Source of the DNA: Actinomycetes bacterium
Lineage (GTDB): Bacteria > Actinomycetota > Acidimicrobiia > Acidimicrobiales > Poriferisodalaceae
Reading direction: 5' to 3'
Assembly: GCA_024228575.1 (NCBI GenBank)
Contig: JAAETH010000040.1
Location: 1 to 42,708 of the forward strand
Length of the DNA: 42,708 nt
The translations under genes and the position numbers were made by a program. Shown in pieces: positions 23,910 through 32,460 of this stretch. The notes below the pieces were generated by a model that had not been told where the DNA came from, searched no databases, and saw only the letters and a list, made by a program, of their open reading frames with translations. Position 1 is the stretch's first letter. Each line of letters starts with the position of its first letter.

Positions 23910-25319
23910 CTACCGGACAGGGGTTGCTTTCCAGAAGTAGTTGTGGACACCGCCTGCGGTCAAGACCTTGCGGAAGGTCATCCGGACGCGCAAGCCGATC
24001 TCGACCTCTTCGGGCTCGGCATCTGTGAGCTCGGAGGTGAACCGGCCGCCCCCATCGAAGTCGATGACGACGGCGACGGTCGGAGGCGACGGCGAAAAGG
24101 CCAGTCGGTCGATCGTGTACGTGGCGACGGTGGCTTCGATATCGGCCATCGGCACCATCTCCATGTCGTCGACAGCACCACCCTTCACCGACACACGCTG
24201 GGGTGGCAGGTGGACGGCGCCACTCGTTCGGTCGCGAGAGGCGATGAGGGCGAATTTCCACTCGGCGTTGCGCTCCGAGGGTGGCCCCGCAGGAGGCGTG
24301 GGATCGGGACGGCGCGGAGGTTCGCGGTCGAGATATCCACGCCAGGTGAGGAACTTCGCGTAGTCGAGGCTGTCATTGCCGTCGGCGATCTGGGCCGCAA
24401 CGGGCTGGGCCGGCTTGTAGTCGACGATGGCGTCGGTCGTGCGGAAGATGTGGATGTCGCAACCGTCGGCGAGGTTGATCAACATGATGGTCTGGTCGGG
24501 CCCGGCGTCGTCGAGCGTCCGCGCCAAGGCGACCAGTCCGTGGGAACAACCCGTGTTGCCGATCGTTGCGGTGAGGTCCTCGGCGGTCGGAACCGCAGCG
24601 ACTCCTGCGGCACCCGCCGCGCTGCGCACGGCTCTTGAATGCAGGCCGCTGATGATGACCTTGTCGATGTCGGCGGCCGAGAGTTCGTGGTCCTTGAACA
24701 CCGCGGTTGCAGCCTCGGTGACGAGGGGCCTGTAGACCGACTCGCCGAAACGTTCTTCCCAGACGCGTGAGTAGTCCCAGCCGGGTGCCCGCCATCGGTC
24801 GAGGAACTCGTGGGTGACGCTCGAGGTACCGACCAACTCGGCGATGACCGGGGCGTCGTCGTCGGTGCCGATGAACACTGCGGCACCCGCATCGCCGAGC
24901 GCCGATTCGTCGCTGCTGCCGGGCCGGCCACTACGAACATCTGCCGCTGTGACGAGGATGGGTCGGCTGTCGTTCAGCGCTGCATTGATCGCAGCGGTGG
25001 TCGAACGTGACGAGCCGACCATGTCGCCTGCGAAGACCGAAGACGGCAGATTCAGCGCCGCGTGGATTGTGTTGGCGTTTGTTTTGTCCAGATACGGCGG
25101 TGTGACAGAAGTGAAGTAGACGGCTGCAGGTGTGGGCGCCTCGAACGATTTCTGCGCAGCTCTGGCAGCTTCGACCGACATGGATGTGGCGTCCTCGTCG
25201 TAGCTGGCGACTGCCCTGGACCCCTTGCCACCGCCCGACCCAAGGGTTTGAGCGATCGCTGATCGACTGAGTCGGTAGTACGGGATGTGCACGCCATACC
25301 CGAGAATCCCTCTGCCCAC
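23910..25319 (-). CDS. HMG-CoA-synthase-like domain fused to DUF35 OB-fold (Cys-less)
   Basis: A 469-residue two-domain protein. Residues 1-335 are a thiolase-superfamily (KASIII/HMG-CoA synthase-like) domain: GRGILGYGVHIPYYRLSRS, DEDATSMSVEAARAA, ALGDAGAAVFIG and IGNTGCSHGLVALA. Residues 350-469 are a DUF35 OB-fold: HLPPQRV, VATYTIDRLAFSPSPPTVAV, FDGGGRFTSELTD and GVHNYFWKATPV. Where the catalytic Cys should be, the sequence is VGSSRSTTAA (residues 101-110), with no Cys. The usual DUF35 zinc-ribbon cysteines before HLPP are also missing. The GTG start has AGGAG 8 nt upstream; the longer frame is rejected. It likely scaffolds or channels substrate for the thiolase encoded next. Confidence 0.85.
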   Translation of the reverse strand: MGRGILGYGVHIPYYRLSRSAIAQTLGSGGGKGSRAVASYDEDATSMSVEAARAAQKSFEAPTPAAVYFTSVTPPYLDKTNANTIHAALNLPSSVFAGDMVGSSRSTTAAINAALNDSRPILVTAADVRSGRPGSSDESALGDAGAAVFIGTDDDAPVIAELVGTSSVTHEFLDRWRAPGWDYSRVWEERFGESVYRPLVTEAATAVFKDHELSAADIDKVIISGLHSRAVRSAAGAAGVAAVPTAEDLTATIGNTGCSHGLVALARTLDDAGPDQTIMLINLADGCDIHIFRTTDAIVDYKPAQPVAAQIADGNDSLDYAKFLTWRGYLDREPPRRPDPTPPAGPPSERNAEWKFALIASRDRTSGAVHLPPQRVSVKGGAVDDMEMVPMADIEATVATYTIDRLAFSPSPPTVAVVIDFDGGGRFTSELTDAEPEEVEIGLRVRMTFRKVLTAGGVHNYFWKATPVR

Positions 25320-25490
25320 GTCGTAGCTCCTGTTCGATGGTGAGTTCGTCCGGCCCCCGCCCGGTCGATCATAGTGCGAGCCGACGTGATCCGGGTCACG
25401 GCGCCCGCGCCGGAAACGTGCTTCTCTATGATCGCGATGGACGCCAGGACAGAGCAAACGTCCAAGCGATCCGCCGGAGATGCAGGAACA

Positions 25491-26456
25491 ATGAGCGAAG
25501 CAAAGACACCCATCGACCTCGATGCCCGGGTTGCCCCCGAGCTCGCCGACGTGTTGGCACAGGTACCCGAACGACAGGTCGCCGCTGAACACCTCCCGGC
25601 GATGCGCAACTTCCTCGACAGCATTGCCGAACCGGCACCCGATTCGGTGACGATCACCGATCATCACACGAGCAGCTCCGACGGGCATCGGGTACTCGTG
25701 CGGACCTATCGCCCCATCGCCGCCGCCGCTGGCGCCCTCCCATGTGTGTTTCGCATCTACGGTGGAGGGCTGATCACCGGCTCGATCACGAGCAACGATT
25801 GGACCAGTGGTTCTCTGGCCGCCGAGCTCGGTGTGGCGGTTGCCGCCGTCGAGTACCGGGTCGCACCCGAAGCCCGCTACCCCGCAGCGATCGACGACTG
25901 CCATGCCGGCTACACGTTCATCGAGAAACACGCTGACGAGCTCGAGATGGACCCCGATCGGGTCGCGATCCTGGGGGTGAGCGCAGGGGGCGGCCTGGCA
26001 GCAGCGCTCGCCTTACGTCTGCGCGATCGAGGCAACCGGCCTCCACGCCTGCTGTTGCTTCGTTACCCAATGCTCGACGATCGCAACACGACAACATCGT
26101 CGCATGCCATCACCGACAACCGCACGTGGAGTCGCGAGTTCAACCTCTTCGGCTGGAACGCGTACCTCGACGGCCGGGCAGGATCGGACGATGTCTTGGC
26201 CGATGCCGCACCCGCGAGGGCCGACGACCTGGCGGGGTTTCCCGCCACCGCCATCACCGTTGGCGGACTCGACCTGTTCCTCGACGAGAACATGACGTTT
26301 GCCCAGCGCCTCGCCGCAGCAGGAGTCGACACCGAGCTGCACGTCTACCCTGGCGCATTCCACGGGGTGCACAATGTGGCCCGCGACTCGGTCCTCGTCG
26401 GTCGGTGGCTCGATGACGAACACCGCGCCCTGCGCCGAGCGCTGTTTGCACCGTGA
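25491..26456 (+). CDS. Alpha/beta hydrolase, HSL-type (family IV) esterase
   Basis: A 321-residue hormone-sensitive-lipase-like hydrolase. The nucleophile elbow is GVSAGGG with Ser164, the acid is Asp261 (VGGLDLFLDEN) and the base is His291 (FHGVHN). The oxyanion-hole motif, normally HGGG, is YGGG here (residues 90-93). VEYRVAPEARYPAAIDDC is typical of the family. ATG at 25491 is preferred because GGAGA lies about 10 nt upstream and homologues begin near here; the frame extends to 25374. It is divergent from the HMGS-DUF35 gene and converges on the exporter. It may release an acid from an ester that then enters the neighbouring CoA pathway, but that is inference. Confidence 0.88.
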   Translation: MSEAKTPIDLDARVAPELADVLAQVPERQVAAEHLPAMRNFLDSIAEPAPDSVTITDHHTSSSDGHRVLVRTYRPIAAAAGALPCVFRIYGGGLITGSITSNDWTSGSLAAELGVAVAAVEYRVAPEARYPAAIDDCHAGYTFIEKHADELEMDPDRVAILGVSAGGGLAAALALRLRDRGNRPPRLLLLRYPMLDDRNTTTSSHAITDNRTWSREFNLFGWNAYLDGRAGSDDVLADAAPARADDLAGFPATAITVGGLDLFLDENMTFAQRLAAAGVDTELHVYPGAFHGVHNVARDSVLVGRWLDDEHRALRRALFAP

Positions 26457-26470
26457 CCGCCCAATGAGTT

Positions 26471-28750
26471 TCAGTTGTGATCGACCGAACCCTCGACGTT
26501 GAGGGTGGGCAAGATACGGTCGAGCCACTTGGGCAGCCACCAGTTCTTCTCGCCGAGCAGCTCCATGGTGGCGGGCACCAACAACATGCGGACCAGGGTG
26601 GCGTCGATGATGACGGCAAGGGCCAGGCCGGTGCCGAACAGCTTGACGACACGATCGTCCTCGAGCAGGAAAGACCCGAACACAACCGCCATGATGGCCG
26701 CTGCTGCGGTGATGACCCGGGCGGTGACCGACAAGCCGTCGGCGACCGACAGCCGCGCATCGCCGGTGCGGTCGAACTCTTCTCGAATACGGCTGAGCAG
26801 GAACACCTCATAGTCCATGGACAGGCCGAACACGATGGCGAACAACATCATCGGTACAAACGGCTCGATCGGTGCTGGCTCGATTCCCGTGATCCCACCG
26901 AACCATCCCTCCTGGAAGACCAACACGACCACACCGTAGGAAGCCGAGATGGACAAGACGTTCATCACCACGGCCTTCAGGGGCACGAGGACCGAACGGA
27001 ACACAGCCATCAGGAGCAGGAACGACACGCTCAGAACCGCGCCGAAGAAGATCGGGATGCGGCCACTCAGATAGGTCGAGAAGTCGATGTTTGCGGGTAC
27101 CGATCCGGTGATGTTCGCTTCGACCCCGGTTCCTTCGACGGCGTCGGCGACGTCGGAACGCAATCGCTTGACCGTGTCGAAGGTGGCGGTGTCCTGTGGA
27201 GAATCGGTGGCGATGATCTGGATCAGGAAGGCGTCGGAAGCCGGAGGATTTTCGCGGTTGCTTGGGAACGGCTGCCCGACCGAGGCGACACCCGGATCGG
27301 CGTCGACGAGAGCCGCCAGCTGCTGCACGGTCGCAACGTCCTCTGGGCCATCGACCTCGGCTACGAGCAGGAACGGACCGTTGAACCCCGGACCAAAACC
27401 GTCGGCGACCAGGTCGTAGGCCTGCCTGGTCGTCGTCTCCTCCGAATAGTTGCCCTCGTCGCTGAATCCCAGCTCGAGACCAAGAATCGGAACCGAGAGA
27501 AGGACCAGCAGCAGGGTTCCACCGATCGCGTACACCCACGGCCGACCCTGGATCTGTCGGCTCCACCGGTAGAACGCGGTCTCACGGATGGGCTTCTCGG
27601 CCCGGTGGGGGACGTTTCGTTTGAGGGATCCGACGAAGAGCCCGACCACCAACGTGAGAAGCCCGAGAGCGACGAACACCAGACCGGGCGCCAGGAGGTC
27701 AAGGCCGATCAGCGCAACACCCACCGCGACGAACCCCGCGGAGATGAGACCACGCCAACGTGTGATCTCGACCCGCGAGCCGACGATGGCCAGCAGGGCT
27801 GGAAGAAGTGTCAACGAGGCAAACATCGTGAAAGCCACCGTGACAGCGGCCGCGATGCCAAGACCGGAAACAAAGGCCAACCCGATGGTCAACATCCCGA
27901 GCAACGAGAGCACAACGGTGATACCTGCAAAAGCCACAGCGCGGCCCGCCGTGTCCATGGCAGAGACGATTGCTTCTCGCTGCGGCACACCCTGGCGAGC
28001 CAGTTCGCGGTACCGGGTGACGATGAATAGGGCGTAGTCGATGCCCGCACCGATGCCGATCATGAGCCCAATCGAGGTGGCGAACTCGGGGATTCCCATG
28101 ACGTGGGTCAGCAGGTTCAACGCACCGATACCGCCGACGCCGACTCCGACGAGAGCCACACTGATCGGCAGACCCATGGCCAACACCGAGCCGAACGAAA
28201 CGATCAGGATGACGATGGCAAACCCGATGCCGATCAGCTCGGACTCCGGCGGTTCGAATTCTGCCAGCGCCTCGCCGCCGATCTCGACGCGAAGCCCCTC
28301 GATATCGGGTATCTCGTCTCGAATCACCCTGCCGATCTCGGCTGCCGTGTTCCGGTCGACCTCCGGCTCGAGGTTGACCTGGGCGAATGCGATGGTCCCA
28401 TCCCGAGAGATCTGTGCCCGACCGAAGTCGGAGTAGGGGCTGACGATGCTCGTCTGTTCGAGCCCGGCGGCGGTCTCGAACACCTCTGTCATGGCTTCGA
28501 CGATGACCGGGTCGTTCACATCGTCGGCCTGGAACACGATCGATCCGCCGAATGCGGTGCCCGCCCCGGGGAAGTGTTCGTCCAGAGCCTCGAATCCGCG
28601 GGCGGCCTCCGATGCCGGAATGTCGAAGCTGGTATCGAATTCGGGCCCAATCACTCCCGCGACCCCGTTGAGCCCGACCAGGGTGATGAGCCACCCGAGC
28701 ACAACAACCCATCGGTGGTCGGCACACCACCCTGCGATCTTTCGATACAT
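26471..28750 (-). CDS. MMPL/RND-family exporter
   Basis: A 759-residue membrane exporter with the duplicated RND/MmpL plan: one helix, a periplasmic-type loop, a helix bundle, then a repeat of the same. Signature segments are GIGAGIDYALFIVTRYREL near residue 235 and FGLSMDYEVFLLSRIREE near residue 640, with the Asp-Tyr pairs used for proton coupling. MmpL proteins export lipids, siderophores or drugs. A divergent TetR gene lies 206 bp away, and a perfect inverted repeat sits 21 nt upstream of this ATG, so drug- or lipid-responsive repression is likely. It converges on the esterase gene. Substrate unknown. Confidence 0.92.
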   Translation of the reverse strand: MYRKIAGWCADHRWVVVLGWLITLVGLNGVAGVIGPEFDTSFDIPASEAARGFEALDEHFPGAGTAFGGSIVFQADDVNDPVIVEAMTEVFETAAGLEQTSIVSPYSDFGRAQISRDGTIAFAQVNLEPEVDRNTAAEIGRVIRDEIPDIEGLRVEIGGEALAEFEPPESELIGIGFAIVILIVSFGSVLAMGLPISVALVGVGVGGIGALNLLTHVMGIPEFATSIGLMIGIGAGIDYALFIVTRYRELARQGVPQREAIVSAMDTAGRAVAFAGITVVLSLLGMLTIGLAFVSGLGIAAAVTVAFTMFASLTLLPALLAIVGSRVEITRWRGLISAGFVAVGVALIGLDLLAPGLVFVALGLLTLVVGLFVGSLKRNVPHRAEKPIRETAFYRWSRQIQGRPWVYAIGGTLLLVLLSVPILGLELGFSDEGNYSEETTTRQAYDLVADGFGPGFNGPFLLVAEVDGPEDVATVQQLAALVDADPGVASVGQPFPSNRENPPASDAFLIQIIATDSPQDTATFDTVKRLRSDVADAVEGTGVEANITGSVPANIDFSTYLSGRIPIFFGAVLSVSFLLLMAVFRSVLVPLKAVVMNVLSISASYGVVVLVFQEGWFGGITGIEPAPIEPFVPMMLFAIVFGLSMDYEVFLLSRIREEFDRTGDARLSVADGLSVTARVITAAAAIMAVVFGSFLLEDDRVVKLFGTGLALAVIIDATLVRMLLVPATMELLGEKNWWLPKWLDRILPTLNVEGSVDHN

Positions 28751-28770
28751 CGCTATCTCTACTCCAGCTT

Positions 28771-28792
28771 TTCGCTACGACTGCGTAGCGAA
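28771..28792. promoter_or_regulatory. TetR-type operator upstream of the MMPL exporter
   Basis: TTCGCTACG-ACTG-CGTAGCGAA is a perfect 9-bp inverted repeat with a 4-nt spacer, 21 nt before the exporter start. The same 9-mer recurs before the TetR gene. Confidence 0.7.
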
Positions 28793-28935
28793 TAAGCGTA
28801 CCGGCGCCGGTGTGCCCATCATCTCAAACTGGTGAAATCCACTGAGATATTGGTCACAGCCTGCTGGGGTGCGCCCTATGATGCCGATAAGACATCGACG
28901 GTGAGACCATCCGGCCATTGGGGTTTGATCGCTAT

Positions 28936-28950
28936 TTCGCTACGATGTAG
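28936..28950. promoter_or_regulatory. Second TetR-type site overlapping the TetR gene 5' end
   Basis: TTCGCTACG (28936-28944) is identical to the left arm of the exporter operator. It is followed by ATGTAG, forming a shorter dyad (CTAC-GAT-GTAG). It ends 6 nt before the TetR ATG, consistent with autorepression. Confidence 0.6.
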
Positions 28951-28956
28951 TTGCCT

Positions 28957-29523
28957 ATGGCACGCAAACTCAGCAGAGAAGCCAGAGACAAGATGGTCAC
29001 CGCAGCGATGGAGGTCATCGGAGAACTCGGCGTAGACGGATTCACCGTCGACGAAGTCGCGCGCCGTTCCGGGGTCGCAAAGACGACCATCTACCGCCAC
29101 TTCGAGTCGGGTCCTGCGCTGGCCGTTCACGCACTCAACGGCATGCTCGAGAAGTTCCCCTCCATCGATACCGGCACGCTGAGGGGGGACCTCGAGACGT
29201 TCGGCGATCACGTTCGGCCACAATTCAACGATCCGGCAACACGAACCGTGATCGCCGGCGTCCTCGCAATGTCGGCGAACGAACGCGAGTTTGGTGAGAT
29301 TCACCGCCAGATCATCGACGAACGCAAGGCACCCCTGATCCGGGCCTTCCAGCGGGCCATTGCTCGTGGCGAACTCGATCCAGAGACCGACCTCGACCTG
29401 GCTCACGACATGCTCGAAGGGACCTTCGTGTTCCGCCGGATTCTCCTGGACCAGATCATCACCGAAGCAGACTCCCTCACAATCATCGGCATGGTCCTCA
29501 AAGCCATCGGTGCCGAGGACTGA
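28957..29523 (+). CDS. TetR/AcrR-family repressor of the MMPL exporter
   Basis: A TetR-type regulator of about 188 residues. The N-terminal helix-turn-helix reads ELGVDGFTVDEVARRSGVAK then TTIYRHFESGPALAVHAL; the C-terminal half is a divergent ligand domain ending DQIITEADSLTIIGMVLKAI. ATG at 28957 is favoured over the TTG two codons upstream. There is no clear ribosome site, so the transcript could be leaderless, with the operator-like site directly on the promoter. It is divergent from the MMPL exporter, and matching 9-mers lie before both genes. Confidence 0.9.
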   Translation: MARKLSREARDKMVTAAMEVIGELGVDGFTVDEVARRSGVAKTTIYRHFESGPALAVHALNGMLEKFPSIDTGTLRGDLETFGDHVRPQFNDPATRTVIAGVLAMSANEREFGEIHRQIIDERKAPLIRAFQRAIARGELDPETDLDLAHDMLEGTFVFRRILLDQIITEADSLTIIGMVLKAIGAED

Positions 29524-29546
29524 CCCGATTCGTCTCCCGGCGCAAC

Positions 29547-30836
29547 CTACAGGGGGCGCCTGTTGCGGTCGGGGAACAACGAGAAGACCATGGCAGCAAC
29601 CGGAATGGTCGATAGGACAATGATCGCCGGCGGGTAGGACCCGAACACCTCCTGAAGAACGGCCAGGGCTACTGGGCCAAGGGCCGAGGCGCCCACACCA
29701 AATAGGGTGAGCGAGCCCTGGATCGCCCCGAGGTGACGGGTACCGAACCAGTTCGGCAGGAGGGTCGAGGCCACCGTTCGCACCGCACCACCCTGTGCGC
29801 CGAGCACCACCGCATAGACGAACACCGTCGCCCCGGGTTCCACCACAGCCGCCAGCATGTGGGCAACAAACAGGAGCAACATCGACGCCGCAGGCATGAA
29901 GCGACTGTCGAACCGGTCGAGCATGTAGCCCATCAGCAGACCCATGACGGACGATCCGATGACCTGGGGAATGAACATCGCCGCGGCGGCGGCGTCGGAC
30001 AGACCCGCGTCGCCGAGTAGATCGATCTGGTGGAAGTTAAGCGCCGTCGACAACATCCCGGCGGTCGAAGAAACCGCCGCGAGGATCCAGAACGACCGGG
30101 TTCGCATCGCCTCGGATCGGTCGTAGTCGCCGCCGGCCGAGGCCTCGTTTCCGTCGGCCGAGCCTGACGGATCCGCCCGGACCGGTGGGGCAAGTGTGGG
30201 CGCTGACGAGACCGGCATCGACCGCAGCCCGAAGAAGGCGATGGGCACCACGGTGGTTGCGACGACAGCGGCGGCTACCACCCACGCCCAACGCCACCCC
30301 ACCCCACCGATCGCAGCGTTGAGGGCAACCGGAACCAGGGCCATCAGCCCGGCGGAAACGGTCGCGAAGATCCCGAGCGCCGTACCACGCCGCCGGGCGA
30401 AACGGATCGAAACGGTCATGGTCGAGACCATCGAGAGTGACCCCTGGCCCATCAGCCGGATGCCGGTGAATCCGACCGCCAGCCACACCAGACCGTTGAC
30501 CAATGACATGTTCACAAGGGCCAGCGAAAAAGCGAGCCCGATGGCGATCTGGGCCAGCCTGACGCCGCGACGATCGACGAGGCGACCGACCTTTGGCAAC
30601 ATCGTGGCGCCGACAAGGGTCCCGACCATGTAGGCACCACTGACCTGTGAACGGCTGAGCGACAGGTCGTCGACGAAGTGATCGATGAACACGGAGACAC
30701 CGATGGTCTGACCAGGCCCGGTGAGACCAGCGGTCAGGGTGGCGAGAACGAGTACCAGGACGGGATTGGCTCGCCCCCGAAGCCGAGGCCTCGGCGAGTC
30801 CGCCGCGAGGGGATCAGCCACGGAACCGCCGCCCAT
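29547..30836 (-). CDS. MFS transporter, 12-helix type
   Basis: A 429-residue major facilitator with about twelve hydrophobic helices. The opening ATLTAGLTGPGQTIGVSVFI is followed by the loop-2/3 motif LPKVGRLVDRRGVRLAQIAI, typical of MFS. A hydrophilic central loop (about residues 195-225, rich in Ala/Ser/Asp) separates the two halves. Its 5' end overlaps the 3' end of the other MFS gene by 23 nt (8 nt if GTG at 30821 is used), so the two are translated from one message. It converges on the TetR gene. Substrate unknown. Confidence 0.88.
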   Translation of the reverse strand: MGGGSVADPLAADSPRPRLRGRANPVLVLVLATLTAGLTGPGQTIGVSVFIDHFVDDLSLSRSQVSGAYMVGTLVGATMLPKVGRLVDRRGVRLAQIAIGLAFSLALVNMSLVNGLVWLAVGFTGIRLMGQGSLSMVSTMTVSIRFARRRGTALGIFATVSAGLMALVPVALNAAIGGVGWRWAWVVAAAVVATTVVPIAFFGLRSMPVSSAPTLAPPVRADPSGSADGNEASAGGDYDRSEAMRTRSFWILAAVSSTAGMLSTALNFHQIDLLGDAGLSDAAAAAMFIPQVIGSSVMGLLMGYMLDRFDSRFMPAASMLLLFVAHMLAAVVEPGATVFVYAVVLGAQGGAVRTVASTLLPNWFGTRHLGAIQGSLTLFGVGASALGPVALAVLQEVFGSYPPAIIVLSTIPVAAMVFSLFPDRNRRPL

Positions 30837-32283
30837 CTCGATCGCGGCGCACCAGGGTCGAGGCAGCTATCAGGAGCAGGGCCGCCAGCGCCACACAGGC
30901 AGCCACGAGGAAGGCGACCTGCCAGCCCGCCATGAAGGCATCGCTGGCACCCGTTGAATCCTTGATCTCTTCGAGGGGAACATCAAACCCGCGCGAGCCC
31001 ATGACGCCCACGACGATCGAGGTTGCGAGTGCGTGACCGCCCACAGTTCCGATGGTGCGAGCCAGGTTCGTGAACGCGCCCATGACACCCAGATCCGACG
31101 CCGGGACCATTCCCAGGATGTGACTGCTGTTCGGCACGGCGAAGGCTCCCATAGCCAGCCCATTCAACAACACGAGAACCACCACAAGAACCATCGACGA
31201 ACCCGAGTCGAGAAAGGCAAAACACGCGGCGAGCGTCATGAGGCCGGCCAATCCGGCGATCGTGAATCTTCGCGCGCCGAATCGATCCGAACCGCGGCCC
31301 ACAAGATACGCCGACAGTCCCAACCCGAACGATGCCGAGACCATCACAAACGCAGCACGTCCCTCGGGAATTCCGCGCAACGAGATCAGGTAGACGGGCA
31401 GCAACAGTTGGAGTGCAGCGGTCACGACAAACCCCAACATCCGGGTCGAGACGGCAGAGGCCAGGGCAACATCGGCGAACATCGACACCCTCAGCATCGG
31501 CGCCTGAACGGAGAGTTCACGACGGATGAACCCCACCAATACGGCGAGCCCCACCAACCCGCCACCAAGAATCGCCGGTGAGGTCCATGCCATGGCGAAG
31601 GGATTGTTCAGCGTCACAACAATCACCACGATGGCTGCCGCTGACAACGCCCAACCCGCGACGTCCAGCGACGAACCGCGGTCCGTTCCGCCGAGCCTCT
31701 CCTCATCGAGGACCACGATCCCAACCACAAGCGTGACCACGACCGGGACGAGTAGGGCAACGAAGAGCACCCTCCAGCTCGTCACCTGGAGAAGCAGGCC
31801 GCCGAGGATCGGGCCCGAGATCCCCCCTATCGACACCGAGGTCGTCTGGAGGCCGACTGCCTTTCCCCGCTCGCTGGCCGGGAACGCGGCGATGAGAATT
31901 GCCGTACCGACCGACTGGCCGAGTGAGTTGCCGATGGCCATCAGGATGCGTGCCGCGATCAGGATCGCGAAGCTCGGCGCAAGCGCAGTAGCGCCGGCAC
32001 CGACGCCAAAAAGGGCGAGGCCGACCAGGTGGATCCGGCGCCTCCCGACCACGTCGGCCATCCGACCAAAGGGAAGCAAGGTGGCTGCGATGACCAACGA
32101 CTCGACAATGACGACCCAGCCGACGGCACGAAGCGTGACGTCGAAGGTCGACGCGATGTCGGGCAACGCCACAAAGACCATCGACATGGCCGTGACCGAG
32201 GTGAAGAACGACAACCCAATGGCGGCGAAGACCCGCCACTTGTACCGATCGGCATCGTGAGGCGCCCCGACATCGCGAAACAC
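30814..32283 (-). CDS. MFS transporter, DHA2-like multidrug type (14 helices)
   Basis: A 489-residue major facilitator of the drug:H+ antiporter-2 size and layout. MFS motif A appears as LPFGRMADVVGRRRIHLVGL. The motif-C-like segment is VSIGGISGPILGGLLLQVTSW then RVLFVALLVPV, characteristic of drug antiporters. About fourteen hydrophobic segments are visible. The start is GTG at 32283 with only a weak ribosome site; a 41-codon ORF ends 17 nt upstream and could couple translation. It overlaps the following MFS gene. A pair of MFS exporters in one message is unusual, and their relation is unknown. Confidence 0.88.
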   Translation of the reverse strand: MFRDVGAPHDADRYKWRVFAAIGLSFFTSVTAMSMVFVALPDIASTFDVTLRAVGWVVIVESLVIAATLLPFGRMADVVGRRRIHLVGLALFGVGAGATALAPSFAILIAARILMAIGNSLGQSVGTAILIAAFPASERGKAVGLQTTSVSIGGISGPILGGLLLQVTSWRVLFVALLVPVVVTLVVGIVVLDEERLGGTDRGSSLDVAGWALSAAAIVVIVVTLNNPFAMAWTSPAILGGGLVGLAVLVGFIRRELSVQAPMLRVSMFADVALASAVSTRMLGFVVTAALQLLLPVYLISLRGIPEGRAAFVMVSASFGLGLSAYLVGRGSDRFGARRFTIAGLAGLMTLAACFAFLDSGSSMVLVVVLVLLNGLAMGAFAVPNSSHILGMVPASDLGVMGAFTNLARTIGTVGGHALATSIVVGVMGSRGFDVPLEEIKDSTGASDAFMAGWQVAFLVAACVALAALLLIAASTLVRRDRDGRRFRG

Positions 32284-32300
32284 CTCGGAATCTCGGGTGC

Positions 32301-32426
32301 TCAGGGTTGTCTACCGGAGAACGCGACGAGCTTGTCCTGGGCGATGGTGTCTCGGGCGATCTCGACGGCATGCCCGCAGAACGCGTCGACCGACTGGCTC
32401 CAAACCCTTGCCATGTTGTCGCTCAT
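32301..32426 (-). CDS. Small ORF, 41 residues, upstream of the MFS pair
   Basis: A short frame from ATG at 32426 to TGA at 32301, with GGGAGAG about 6 nt before the ATG. The product begins MSDNMARVWSQSVDAFCGHA and ends KLVAFSGRQP. It lies between the Na/Pi symporter (stop 32461) and the MFS gene (start 32283), all on one strand. Codon third positions are GC-rich like the neighbours. No family was recognised. It may be a real small protein, a leader peptide for the MFS genes, or the 5' remnant of a lost gene. Confidence 0.45.
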   Translation of the reverse strand: MSDNMARVWSQSVDAFCGHAVEIARDTIAQDKLVAFSGRQP

Positions 32427-32460
32427 TGCGATCTCTCCCTGTTGGTGGGGTTCGTCGACC

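Noticed and set aside
25320-25931. N-terminal extension of the HMGS-DUF35 frame to 25931
   Set aside because: It would run through the divergent promoter and the esterase gene; GTG at 25319 has a ribosome site and the family N-terminus.
26477-28030. 517-residue plus-strand frame opposite the MMPL exporter
   Set aside because: Hydrophilic complement of a membrane protein gene.
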